Shown: piece after piece, positions 30,619 to 40,112 of the stretch
Position numbering within the stretch: the stretch's first letter is position 1
How the letters are laid out: each line of letters starts with the position of its first letter
DNA from: Thermotoga neapolitana DSM 4359
GTDB lineage: Bacteria > Thermotogota > Thermotogae > Thermotogales > Thermotogaceae
Direction: 5' to 3'
NCBI RefSeq assembly: GCF_000018945.1
Contig: NC_011978.1
Coordinates: forward strand, 590,729 to 654,728
DNA: 64,000 nucleotides
The notes under the pieces: generated by a model
Seen by the model: the letters and a program-made list of their open reading frames with translations, nothing else
Databases searched by the model: none
Told to the model about the DNA's origin: nothing
Program-made: the position numbers and the translations under genes

Positions 30619-31626
30619 TCATCTGTATCTCACCCTCGGATCGAACAGAGGATAAAGCAGATCTATCAAAAGAATACTCGTTGTAATCAGAAGGATGGAA
30701 AGTGTGCTGACACCCATCAAGAGGTTGTAGTCACCTGTGAATATGGCGTTGTAAAGGAGTGTTCCAATGCCTGGGTAGGAGAACACGATCTCCGTGATCA
30801 GGGCACCTCCAAAGATCTGACCTAAAGATAGAGCAAGTCCTGTTATCTGTGGCAACATGGCGTTCCTTATAACGTATCTTCGAACGATTCTTTTCTCTTC
30901 TATTCCACCCATCTTGGCGTACTTCACGTAGTCCTCTGACTTCACACTCTGAACGACGAGCTTCATCGCCTGGAACCAGATGAATACACCGATCAATATC
31001 AGAGACAGAGCCGGCAGGAACGCGTGTTTCAATAGGATCAGAAGGTTTTCCCAGCTGAAGGTGAACTGCATTCCTATTGCAAAGCCGCCCCCAATTGGGA
31101 AGATGGGAATGATGTATGCGAGAAGAATCAGAAGCCCAAGGGCAAGGATGTAGTACGGCATCGGTCTTATCACCATCGCGATGGCGTCAAGTATCTTCAC
31201 CCATCTTCTGTTCGAAAAGTACCCCGCAAGACCTCCAAGGATGTTTCCTATGATCCAGGAAAGAACAGTTGTCACCAGAAGAAGCCATGCGGTCCAGGGC
31301 AAAGACTGTTTTATCAGTTTTATCACGGGTGTTGGAAACTGATAGTAGGAGGGACCGAAGTCTCCCTTTAAAAAGCGTTTCCAGAAGTTTATGTACTGTT
31401 CCCACAAACTTCCCTTCAGTCCGTAAAGTTCTTTTAGGGTTTCTGTCATCTCTTCTATCGCCTTCGGGTCCATGTACGTTCCTTGTGCCACAAGACGATT
31501 TATGAACTGCTGTACCGGATCTGTTGGCAGAAACCTTGGTATGAAAAAGATCATCGTGATTCCTACCCAGATAACAAGAAAGTACGTTACCAGTCTTGGG
31601 AGGAGATACCTTCTCACGAAGTTCAA
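30619..31626 (-). CDS. Oligosaccharide ABC transporter permease (OppB/DppB type)
   Basis: A 335-residue permease. N-terminal helix VTYFLVIWVGITMIFFIPRFLPTDP is the OppB hallmark, where the helix is followed by an xPGDP-like motif. Five further helices and the coupling loop (YVKYAKMGGIEEKRIVRRYVIRNAMLPQITG, about 235-265) follow. A strong hairpin separates it from the binding-protein gene upstream, so its expression may be lower than that of the binding protein. Confidence 0.92.
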   Translation of the reverse strand: MNFVRRYLLPRLVTYFLVIWVGITMIFFIPRFLPTDPVQQFINRLVAQGTYMDPKAIEEMTETLKELYGLKGSLWEQYINFWKRFLKGDFGPSYYQFPTPVIKLIKQSLPWTAWLLLVTTVLSWIIGNILGGLAGYFSNRRWVKILDAIAMVIRPMPYYILALGLLILLAYIIPIFPIGGGFAIGMQFTFSWENLLILLKHAFLPALSLILIGVFIWFQAMKLVVQSVKSEDYVKYAKMGGIEEKRIVRRYVIRNAMLPQITGLALSLGQIFGGALITEIVFSYPGIGTLLYNAIFTGDYNLLMGVSTLSILLITTSILLIDLLYPLFDPRVRYR

Positions 31627-31656
31627 GATCTCTGACCTCCTTTCCTCTTTAAAGGA

Positions 31657-31675
31657 CCGGGGGTTATCCCCCCGG
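31657..31675 (-). terminator. Stem-loop between binding-protein and permease genes
   Basis: CCGGGGG (31657-31663) pairs with CCCCCGG (31669-31675). On the minus strand the stem is followed by TCCTTTAAA, a poor U-tract, so it may stabilise the upstream mRNA or cause partial termination rather than act as a full terminator. Such hairpins behind binding-protein genes usually give excess binding protein over membrane components. Confidence 0.6.
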
Positions 31676-31699
31676 CCCCCGTTTGAAAGATATTTTACA

Positions 31700-33577
31700 T
31701 CATTTTCTACCGGTTGGTTTCAAGAACGGGAGCATGTACTTGAAGTTGGGCCAGTGATGGTACGGCTGTGCATACATGTTCTCCGCACCAGGATAGTTCG
31801 TCCAGTAGTATTCATCCCATGCGATGACACCCGGGTAGTTGAACGTTGGTATCGTCGGCATCTCTTTGACAAGAAGCTTCAAACCTTCAACTCCAAGTTC
31901 GATGAGCCTCTTTGTGTCTCCCCAGGCTGTCTTCTGTATCTCGTCTATGATCTTGTCCATCTCAGGATTGCTCCATCTTGCGTAGTTGCCCCATGGGGCG
32001 TTTTCTCCAATGGGTCTGATGTATTTGGAGTGGAACGGCTCGAGTGTTCTGAACAGATCTGGATGTCCTCCCCATGGCTCCGCCGCTGGCCAGTCTGTTG
32101 AGACTTCGAATTCTCCTCTCTGATCAAGAGTTGCCGCTGCATCCGTTGTCTGGACCGTTACATCGATACCGAATTTCTTCCACGCCTGAGCGGCTGCAAA
32201 GGCGTTTCTGTAACCCGGGTGAGCCGGATTGGTTCCCGTGGTGATGGTAATTTTCCAGAGTTCACCGTTGGGCAGGTGCCATTTTCCATCTTTGTCTCTG
32301 TAGAATCCGTTCTTTTCAAGAAGTTTTGCTGCAACATCGGGTGCGTACTTCCACCATCCGGGTCCAAAGATCCTCTTGATCAGTTCTGGATTGTCAGGCA
32401 CAGGATATCCTCTCTTCTTTGCGTATTCGGCCAGTCTGAATCCTGCTGTTGGATCATAAGGTTTGAACTTTTCTCCGTTTCCAAGGTCGAGTTCGAAGTT
32501 CTTCAGCCAGTCTTCGAGTTTTGTGAAGTACCAGTTGTAGTATGCGGTTGTGAGAGGAATGTGAATGGGACTCAGGGTGACCGCTCCATCGAACGCGTTG
32601 GCGGCATATTCAACGATGTCGATCGCAAGTGTGAGTGCCCATCTCACATCAGGATTGTTGAAGGGTTCTCTGGCTGTGTTGAAGTGAAGCCCTGTCACAC
32701 ATGGGTCGATGTTGACGGTCCACGGGAAGTTTCTTCTCCAGGCCCTTGCAGTTTTGACTCTGCTGAGAACGGCTTTGAGGGCTTCAAGTGTGAGGTCAGC
32801 TGCATCGAGCTGGTGCTGTGCCATGGCGAGAACCTGCTTTTCGGGACCACCATACGTGATGAAGAGCACGTATTTTGGTTGTGGCATGCCATATAGCATT
32901 CCTGTTGGTGTTCTGTCCCAGTCTTCTCTTCTTTCCCAGAGCGTCCAGTATCCTCCGGGATCGTATCCTTTGAGAACGTAAGGTCCTGTTCCAACGGGCG
33001 GATTGAAATCGAACGTGAGAGGATCTTCCACTTTCTCAAATATGTGCTTTGGAAGAGGTCTCAGAGCGCCCCATCTGTCGAGGAAGTAGGTGTGGAATCT
33101 GGAATTAGGCTCTTTAAGCTTGATCACGACCGTGTAATCGTCCACCTTCACGATCTCTTTTACCTGCTGCATCTGGGAGTTGTACCCCATTCCCGGTGTG
33201 TTTTTGACGAGCTCGATGGTATAAATTAGGTCATCTGCTGTAAACGGTACACCATCACTCCAGTAGACACCTTTTCTGAGTTTTATGGTGAGTTCTGTGA
33301 AGTCGGAGTTGTACTTTGGAGGTTCAGCGGCAAGAGCGTTGATGATCTCTCCGGTGGCGTACTCAACGCACCAGAGTGGTTCCAGAAGGAGATTCTGGAT
33401 ACCCCTGTCGTTCCAGACCCAAGTAGCCCAGATGTTGAAGTTACCGGGGTTGGCAGCTCTACCCGTTAGGTTGTCGGCTATGAACGTCTCATTTCTGGGA
33501 ATCCCTGGTGGAAGTTGCTGTGCAAAGAACAGGGTGAAGATGGAAACAACGAACAGGATCACAAGAAACTTCCTCAT
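31700..33577 (-). CDS. Xylo-oligosaccharide-binding protein of ABC transporter (SBP_bac_5 family)
   Basis: A 625-residue family 5 extracellular solute-binding protein, the same family as OppA/DppA. The signal peptide is MRKFLVILFVVSIFTLFFAQQ. The family signature appears as YSDFTELTIKLRKGVYWSDGVPFTADDLIYTIEL near residue 90. In hyperthermophiles this family often binds oligosaccharides, and the neighbours (xylanases, xylosidase, acetyl esterase) make xylo- or arabinoxylo-oligosaccharides the likely ligand. It is the first gene of the minus-strand operon, read divergently from xynB. Confidence 0.92.
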   Translation of the reverse strand: MRKFLVILFVVSIFTLFFAQQLPPGIPRNETFIADNLTGRAANPGNFNIWATWVWNDRGIQNLLLEPLWCVEYATGEIINALAAEPPKYNSDFTELTIKLRKGVYWSDGVPFTADDLIYTIELVKNTPGMGYNSQMQQVKEIVKVDDYTVVIKLKEPNSRFHTYFLDRWGALRPLPKHIFEKVEDPLTFDFNPPVGTGPYVLKGYDPGGYWTLWERREDWDRTPTGMLYGMPQPKYVLFITYGGPEKQVLAMAQHQLDAADLTLEALKAVLSRVKTARAWRRNFPWTVNIDPCVTGLHFNTAREPFNNPDVRWALTLAIDIVEYAANAFDGAVTLSPIHIPLTTAYYNWYFTKLEDWLKNFELDLGNGEKFKPYDPTAGFRLAEYAKKRGYPVPDNPELIKRIFGPGWWKYAPDVAAKLLEKNGFYRDKDGKWHLPNGELWKITITTGTNPAHPGYRNAFAAAQAWKKFGIDVTVQTTDAAATLDQRGEFEVSTDWPAAEPWGGHPDLFRTLEPFHSKYIRPIGENAPWGNYARWSNPEMDKIIDEIQKTAWGDTKRLIELGVEGLKLLVKEMPTIPTFNYPGVIAWDEYYWTNYPGAENMYAQPYHHWPNFKYMLPFLKPTGRK

Positions 33578-33610
33578 GAAAACTCACCTCCCTTGATTGT
33601 ATGTATATTT

Positions 33611-33656
33611 TTTCCTTTCGGGAAATATTTTAATGTAAATCTCCCTGAAAAATCAA
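33611..33656 (-). promoter_or_regulatory. Promoter and operator-like inverted repeat of the xylan importer operon
   Basis: Read on the minus strand, TTGATT (33656-33651) and TAAAAT (33632-33627) are 18 bases apart, a good sigma-70-type promoter. Directly downstream lies TTTCCCGAAAGGAAA (33625-33611), an inverted repeat with arms TTTCC and GGAAA. A repressor bound there would cover the transcription start. The likely ligand is a xylose-type repressor, which is inference. Confidence 0.6.
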
Positions 33657-33718
33657 GATCCATTTTTCATAAATATTGAAGATTATTCCGGACTACAGGA
33701 GATTATTTCAGAATATTG

Positions 33719-33760
33719 TCGTTTTTCTTCTTTTTTCTCTTTTTTTCTTTATGGTATCAT
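33719..33760 (+). promoter_or_regulatory. Pyrimidine tract and possible xynB promoter
   Basis: A run of about 32 bases almost free of purines on the plus strand precedes TATCAT (33755-33760), a possible -10 box 36 bases before the xynB ATG. No good -35 is visible at 17-18 bases; the T-tract may act as an UP-like or bent element instead. The rest of the 219-base divergent region holds the importer promoter. Confidence 0.35.
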
Positions 33761-33796
33761 ATTTCCGTACACAAATGAAAAAGGAGGTTTCATGTT

Positions 33797-34837
33797 ATGA
33801 AAGGGTTGCCTGCTCTGCTGTTACTTCTGATCGGGTGTGTTTCGTCCTTCGGTTCACAGGATGTTCCCTTGAGAGTGCTCGCAGAGAAGTTGAACATTCA
33901 CATCGGATTTGCAGCAGGGAACAACTTCTGGTCTCTTCCCGACGCAGAAAAGTACATGGAAGTTGCAAAAAGAGAGTTCAACATCCTCACGCCCGGAAAC
34001 CAGATGAAGTGGGACACCATCCATCCGGAAAGAAACAGATACAACTTTGAACCTGCCGAAAAACATGTTGAATTTGCCCTGAAAAACGATATGATTGTGC
34101 ACGGTCACACCCTCGTCTGGCACAACCAGCTTCCTGGATGGCTCACAGGCCAGGAGTGGTCGAAAGAAGAACTCCTGAACATTCTTGAAGATCACGTAAA
34201 GACGGTGGTATCTCACTTCAGGGGCAGAGTGAAGATCTGGGATGTTGTGAACGAAGCGGTGAGTGACTCTGGAACCTACAGAGAAAGCATATGGTACAGA
34301 ACGATCGGTCCTGAGTACATTGAAAAGGCCCTCATCTGGGCAAAGGAAGCAGATCCGGATGCGATTCTCATCTACAACGATTACAACATCGAAGAGATCA
34401 ACGCCAAGTCCAACTTCGTCTACAACATGATAAAGAACCTGAGGGAAAAAGGAGTTCCCATAGATGGAATAGGGTTTCAGATGCATATAGATTACAGGGG
34501 AATCAACTACGAGAGTTTCAAGAAAAACCTGGAAAGATTCGCAGAGCTTGGGCTTCAGATCTACATCACGGAGATGGACGTGAGGATTCCCCTTGGTGGA
34601 TCGGTAGAGTACTATCTGAAAAAACAGGCGGAAGTCTACAGGAGGATCTTCGAGATCTGTCTGGACAACCCCGCTGTCAGGGCGATCCAGTTCTGGGGAT
34701 TCACAGACAAATACTCCTGGGTGCCGGGTTTCTTCAAAGGTTACGGCAAGGCGTTGATCTTCGATGAAAACTACAACCCAAAACCGTGCTATTTTGCAAT
34801 AAGGGAACTCATGGAGGAAAAACTGAAGGAAAGATAA
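33797..34837 (+). CDS. xynB: Endo-1,4-beta-xylanase XynB (GH10), probably lipid-anchored
   Basis: A 346-residue single-domain GH10 xylanase. The acid/base is Glu153 in WDVVNEAVSD and the nucleophile is Glu259 in YITEMDVR; HTLVWHNQLPGW near 104 is another family signature. The N-terminus MKGLPALLLLLIGCVSS contains a lipobox-like LIGC with cysteine 14, suggesting a lipoprotein, though a plain signal peptide is possible. The sequence agrees with the T. neapolitana XynB I remember. The ATG follows AAAGGAGG with nine bases between. It is monocistronic, with its own terminator, divergent from the importer operon and convergent with uxuA. Confidence 0.96.
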   Translation: MKGLPALLLLLIGCVSSFGSQDVPLRVLAEKLNIHIGFAAGNNFWSLPDAEKYMEVAKREFNILTPGNQMKWDTIHPERNRYNFEPAEKHVEFALKNDMIVHGHTLVWHNQLPGWLTGQEWSKEELLNILEDHVKTVVSHFRGRVKIWDVVNEAVSDSGTYRESIWYRTIGPEYIEKALIWAKEADPDAILIYNDYNIEEINAKSNFVYNMIKNLREKGVPIDGIGFQMHIDYRGINYESFKKNLERFAELGLQIYITEMDVRIPLGGSVEYYLKKQAEVYRRIFEICLDNPAVRAIQFWGFTDKYSWVPGFFKGYGKALIFDENYNPKPCYFAIRELMEEKLKER

Positions 34838-34860
34838 AAGGGGGCGATGCCCCCTTTCTT
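34837..34860. terminator. Bidirectional terminator between xynB and uxuA
   Basis: A hairpin of AAAGGGGGC and GCCCCCTTT with a GAT loop, beginning at the xynB stop codon and followed by TCTT. The A/T flanks make it usable from both directions, serving xynB (+) and the uxuA operon (-), whose last stop lies just downstream. Confidence 0.85.
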
Positions 34861-34861
34861 C

Positions 34862-35944
34862 TCAGCAGTACCTCTCTTTCATCTTGCTAATCGCTTCCCA
34901 GAGACCGAGGATGTAGGTGGCACCGAGTGCTCTGTCGTAGAGACCGTAGCCAGGCCGTGCTTTTTCTCCCCAGATCAGTCTTCCATGGTCCGGACGGATG
35001 TACCCTTCGTAGCCTATATCATGAAACGCCTTCATCACCTCAAATAGATCGTGCGAGCCACAGAAAGATGGATGGGCCGTTTCGTAGAAGCTTTTTTCGC
35101 CGGTGAACTTCAGGTTTCTCACGTGTGCAAAGTGAATCCTTCCCATCTTTCCGAAATACCTGATCATCTCAGGGATGTTGTTTTCCGGGTTCGCACCGAG
35201 TGAGCCCATGCACAGCGTGATACCGTTGTATGGACTGTCGACTGCTTTGAGGAGTCTTTCAATGTTCTCTTTGTTGGTGATGATCCTTGGAAGGCCGAAG
35301 ATGCTCCATGGTGGATCGTCCGGGTGTATGGCGAGTTTCACGTCGCATTCTTCACAGACGGGAATGACCCTCTCGAGGAAATAAACGAGGTTTTCAAAAA
35401 GCTTTTCTTCATCAACGTTTTTGTAGAGTTCAAACGTTTCTCTCAATTTTTCCAGTCTGTCCCACTCCCATCCAGGAAGGACGAATCCCTCAGATCCTTC
35501 CTTCACACGTTCTATCAGTTCGTCTGGAGTGACTCCCTCGATGAGACTGTGGTCGTATTCCATCGTTTCAGAGCCGTCCGGGAGTTTTTTGTGAAGATCC
35601 GTTCTCATCCAGTCAAAGACAGGCATGAAGTTGTAGCAAACTACCTTTACACCAGCCTTTGCCAGATTTCTGATCGTTTCCTTGTAGTTCTCTATATACC
35701 TGTCTCTTGTTGGAAGTCCCAGTTTTATGTCTTCGTGGACATTCACACTCTCGATAACCTCCAGCTTAAGGCCAGCCCTTTCAACGGTTTCCTTGAGTTT
35801 CATGATCTCTTCAAGGGGCCAGACTTCTCCCACAGGGATGTCAAAGAGTGCACCGACCACTCCCTCCACACCCGGGATCTGGCGTATCTGTTCCAGGGTT
35901 ACTGTGTCGTGTTTTTCTCCGAACCATCTGAAGACAAGTTTCAT
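34862..35944 (-). CDS. uxuA: Mannonate dehydratase UxuA
   Basis: Dehydrates D-mannonate to 2-keto-3-deoxygluconate in glucuronate catabolism. The 360 residues show UxuA signatures: MKLVFRWFGEKHDTVTLEQIRQIPGVEGVVGAL at the start, VKLAIHPDDPPWSIFGLPRI near 200, LCMGSLGANPENN and FCGSHDLFEV near 300. These carry the histidine and cysteine metal ligands of the family. It is the last gene of the operon and its start overlaps the uxuB stop by four bases. Confidence 0.95.
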   Translation of the reverse strand: MKLVFRWFGEKHDTVTLEQIRQIPGVEGVVGALFDIPVGEVWPLEEIMKLKETVERAGLKLEVIESVNVHEDIKLGLPTRDRYIENYKETIRNLAKAGVKVVCYNFMPVFDWMRTDLHKKLPDGSETMEYDHSLIEGVTPDELIERVKEGSEGFVLPGWEWDRLEKLRETFELYKNVDEEKLFENLVYFLERVIPVCEECDVKLAIHPDDPPWSIFGLPRIITNKENIERLLKAVDSPYNGITLCMGSLGANPENNIPEMIRYFGKMGRIHFAHVRNLKFTGEKSFYETAHPSFCGSHDLFEVMKAFHDIGYEGYIRPDHGRLIWGEKARPGYGLYDRALGATYILGLWEAISKMKERYC

Positions 35945-37560
35945 TCATCTTCCCTCCCGATGACTTCTTCGAGTGTTTTTCTCACCGCGCCAGGTCCTGT
36001 GATCATCTTTTTGAACAGTCCTTCCACCTTTTCTCCAAGTCCAACTTCGTACAGGTTCACTCTGAAAAGCTGCTGGCTGGAAAGGATCGGTTTCAGATGA
36101 TCATTCACAGAGTCGGGATCACCGAACTTTATCTTCGAAACGTAAGATCTGAGGTTTTCGAGCAGAGGGTCTGGGCTCAACTGCATCTCTTTTCCTTCAT
36201 CGTCGATTCCCATGAGATATCTGCACCATCCCGCTATCACAAGGGGAATGTACTTCAAATTCCTCGGATCCAAATCGGGCCTTTCGTGGTATGCCTTTAT
36301 GGTTTCGCCGAATCTGATCGGCATCTTCTGAGAGGTGTCCGTCGCTATTCTCTGAGGCGTGTCTGGCAGGTAAGGATTGGGCAGTCGGATGTTTATTACC
36401 TCGTTCAGAAACTCCCTCGGGTTGATGATACCGGGATCCACCACGACCTTTATACCTTCTTCTCCCACACCTTCTACGAGTCTTCTCAGAAGAGGATCTT
36501 TCATCTCATCTGCTATCTTTTTGTAGCCCAGAAGACATCCAAACACCGCCAGTGCGGTGTGGAGTGGATTGAGACAGGTTGTCACCTTCATTCTTTCTGC
36601 CTTTTCAACGGTCTCTCTGTCTGTCAGGAAGACGTTTCTGTCTGCACCTTCGAGTTTTGGCCTGCCGTTCGGGAAGGTGTCCTCTATCACCAGATACTGT
36701 GCCCACTCCATGTTCACAAACGGTGCGATGTGTGTCTTTTTAGATGTCACAAAGATCTCCATTCCTTCGATGCCGAGTTCTTCCAGGTGCTTCTTGATGA
36801 ACTCGGATGGTCCCGGAACGATCTTGTCTATCATACTCCAGGGGAAGGCAACATCTTTTTCCAGATAATCCAGAAACTCTCTCTCCACAAGATCGTTCTT
36901 CACCCACTCTTGTGAGATCTTCTTCACAGAACTGTAGAGTTTTTCACCGTTTCTGGAGAAGTTGTCAAGACTGAGAAGTGCGATGGGGAGTCTTCCTGCT
37001 TTGAACCTTTCATAGAGCAGCGCAGCGACTTTTCCCATCGATGTCTGGGGTGAGGCTGGTCCGTTTTTCATGTCTTCTATCACCTGGGGAAAGAGGTTTC
37101 CGGCCTGATCTTCGATGTTGTATCCCTTTTCGGTGATGGTGAAAGATGCAAGCTGAAGTGAAGGACTCCTGAAGATCTCTTTTGCTCTCTCCCAGTCAGA
37201 ATGTGCGGGATCTCCTTTGAGGGCTTCCATTACACTCGCTATGATTCTTTTTTCAAAGTTTCCGTCCGGTTTTATGGTGACCGCTATGGAGAGGTTGTCG
37301 TAGGGTGTGTAGACCCTGTCAATGACTTCGTAGTCGAAGAGTTCTATCACGTTTATGCCGGTGTCTTCCTTTCCCTCTTCCAGGAGGTTTTGAAGAACGG
37401 CGGCAACGAACCCTCTGAAGATGTTCCCCCCACCGAAATGAACCCATTTCGGTCGCTCTTTCGTGTTCTTCTCCACGCTATCAAGGTCGAAGTATGGAGG
37501 CCTGACACCTATTCTTTCCCAGGCCTGTTTTTCATTCACCGTTTCTCTACTGAGACGCAC
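35941..37560 (-). CDS. uxuB: Fructuronate reductase / mannonate oxidoreductase (UxuB)
   Basis: NAD-dependent long-chain mannitol dehydrogenase family. The 539 residues contain WVHFGGGNIFRGF (nucleotide-binding glycine motif near 40-50), DLVEREFLDYLEKDVAFPWSMIDKI and the catalytic-lysine region FVTSKKTHIAPFV, with TCLNPLHTALAVFG near 335. It reduces fructuronate to mannonate between UxaC and UxuA. Tagaturonate reductases are close relatives, so the exact substrate rests on the neighbouring genes. The GTG start at 37560 lies after GAGGAGGTG. Confidence 0.9.
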   Translation of the reverse strand: MRLSRETVNEKQAWERIGVRPPYFDLDSVEKNTKERPKWVHFGGGNIFRGFVAAVLQNLLEEGKEDTGINVIELFDYEVIDRVYTPYDNLSIAVTIKPDGNFEKRIIASVMEALKGDPAHSDWERAKEIFRSPSLQLASFTITEKGYNIEDQAGNLFPQVIEDMKNGPASPQTSMGKVAALLYERFKAGRLPIALLSLDNFSRNGEKLYSSVKKISQEWVKNDLVEREFLDYLEKDVAFPWSMIDKIVPGPSEFIKKHLEELGIEGMEIFVTSKKTHIAPFVNMEWAQYLVIEDTFPNGRPKLEGADRNVFLTDRETVEKAERMKVTTCLNPLHTALAVFGCLLGYKKIADEMKDPLLRRLVEGVGEEGIKVVVDPGIINPREFLNEVINIRLPNPYLPDTPQRIATDTSQKMPIRFGETIKAYHERPDLDPRNLKYIPLVIAGWCRYLMGIDDEGKEMQLSPDPLLENLRSYVSKIKFGDPDSVNDHLKPILSSQQLFRVNLYEVGLGEKVEGLFKKMITGPGAVRKTLEEVIGREDE

Positions 37561-37572
37561 ATTTTCACCTCC

Positions 37573-39207
<1,635 letters not shown>

Positions 39208-39270
39208 CCCTCCTGATATTTGATGTTTAATTGATGGTCATAGAAAAAGATACCAGAAAAACTTCACGCT

Positions 39271-40011
39271 TCAATATCCAAGTTTTTTCGAGATTTTTTC
39301 TGCGATTTCCACAAGAAGATTCGCGTACTCCTCTATCTTTTCTTTTGTGAACTTCCGCGCTGCTCCTGAGATGCTCATGGCGGCGATGGGATACTCTCTG
39401 TGGTCGAAGATGGGGACACCCACACACATGATGCCTATCTCGTTCTCTTCGTTGTCCACCGCGTATCCTCTCCTTCTGATCTTTTCGAGTTCTCTTTTCA
39501 ACATCCTGGGATCTGTTATGGTGTTTGGGGTTTTTGGTTTCATCTCAACGAGTTTGAGATACTCTTCGAGTTCTTCACTCGGCAGAAAGGCAAGTATCGC
39601 TTTCCCAGAGGCTGTGGAATAAAGATCTATCTTCATTCCCACCCTCGAGACCATAGGAAGACTGTGTTCTCCCTCCACCTTGTCGATGTACACTCCTTCG
39701 AAGCCATCTTTCAGGATGAGGTGAACGGTCTCTCCACTTTTCTTCATCACCTCAACCAGGTGATCGTGTGCAATATCCCTCAGATCGATCCTCCTTAAAA
39801 CAAGAGAACCATACTCCACCAGCTTGTATCCCGGGATGTATCTTTTGTCCCTCTTTCTGAGAACAAGACCTTTTTCTTCAAGAACGACGAGATACTTGTA
39901 CGCGTTCGAAACGCTCATGCCGAATCTATCCGCCACTTCTGTGACACTCACATCACCGGGATTTTTCACGATGAAATCGAGTATTTCCAGGGCTTTCCTG
40001 AGAGTGTTCAA
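39271..40011 (-). CDS. IclR-family transcriptional regulator of hexuronate genes
   Basis: A 246-residue repressor-type protein. An N-terminal winged helix-turn-helix (MNTLRKALEILDFIVKNPGD, VADRFGMSVSNAYKYLVVLEEKGLV) is followed by the IclR effector domain (VSRVGMKIDLYSTASGKAIL, ENEIGIMCVGVPIFDH). TTG at 40011 is chosen because GGGAGG lies seven bases upstream and the resulting MNTL start equals that of the T. maritima homologue (TM0065), whose structure I recall. The gene sits between uxaC and the kdg/uxu genes, so it most likely controls both directions. The effector is probably a pathway intermediate such as KDG. Confidence 0.9.
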   Translation of the reverse strand: MNTLRKALEILDFIVKNPGDVSVTEVADRFGMSVSNAYKYLVVLEEKGLVLRKRDKRYIPGYKLVEYGSLVLRRIDLRDIAHDHLVEVMKKSGETVHLILKDGFEGVYIDKVEGEHSLPMVSRVGMKIDLYSTASGKAILAFLPSEELEEYLKLVEMKPKTPNTITDPRMLKRELEKIRRRGYAVDNEENEIGIMCVGVPIFDHREYPIAAMSISGAARKFTKEKIEEYANLLVEIAEKISKKLGY

Positions 40012-40051
40012 CTTTTCGCCTCCCTGGTTTCGTTCACACAGCACAATCAAT

Positions 40052-40089
40052 TATAATAATACCATGAAGATTTTCTTTTTGAGAAAATC
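40052..40089 (+). promoter_or_regulatory. uxaC -10 box and operator-like palindrome
   Basis: TATAAT (40052-40057) is a consensus -10 box with no clear -35. Downstream, GATTTTCT (40069-40076) and AGAAAATC (40082-40089) form a perfect 8-base inverted repeat around TTTTG, covering about +6 to +26. Its position in the gap between the divergent iclR and uxaC genes makes it the best candidate operator for the IclR protein. Confidence 0.55.
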
Positions 40090-40112
40090 ATTTTCACAGT
40101 GGAGGTGGATCT

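Noticed and set aside
31657..31675. Complete Rho-independent terminator ending the importer operon after the binding protein gene
   Set aside because: The U-tract is poor and the downstream genes clearly belong with the binding protein; I call it a stem-loop that may act partially.
39208..39270. TTGATG repeats before kdgA as an operator
   Set aside because: Two imperfect direct copies 11 bases apart are too short to support a site over chance.
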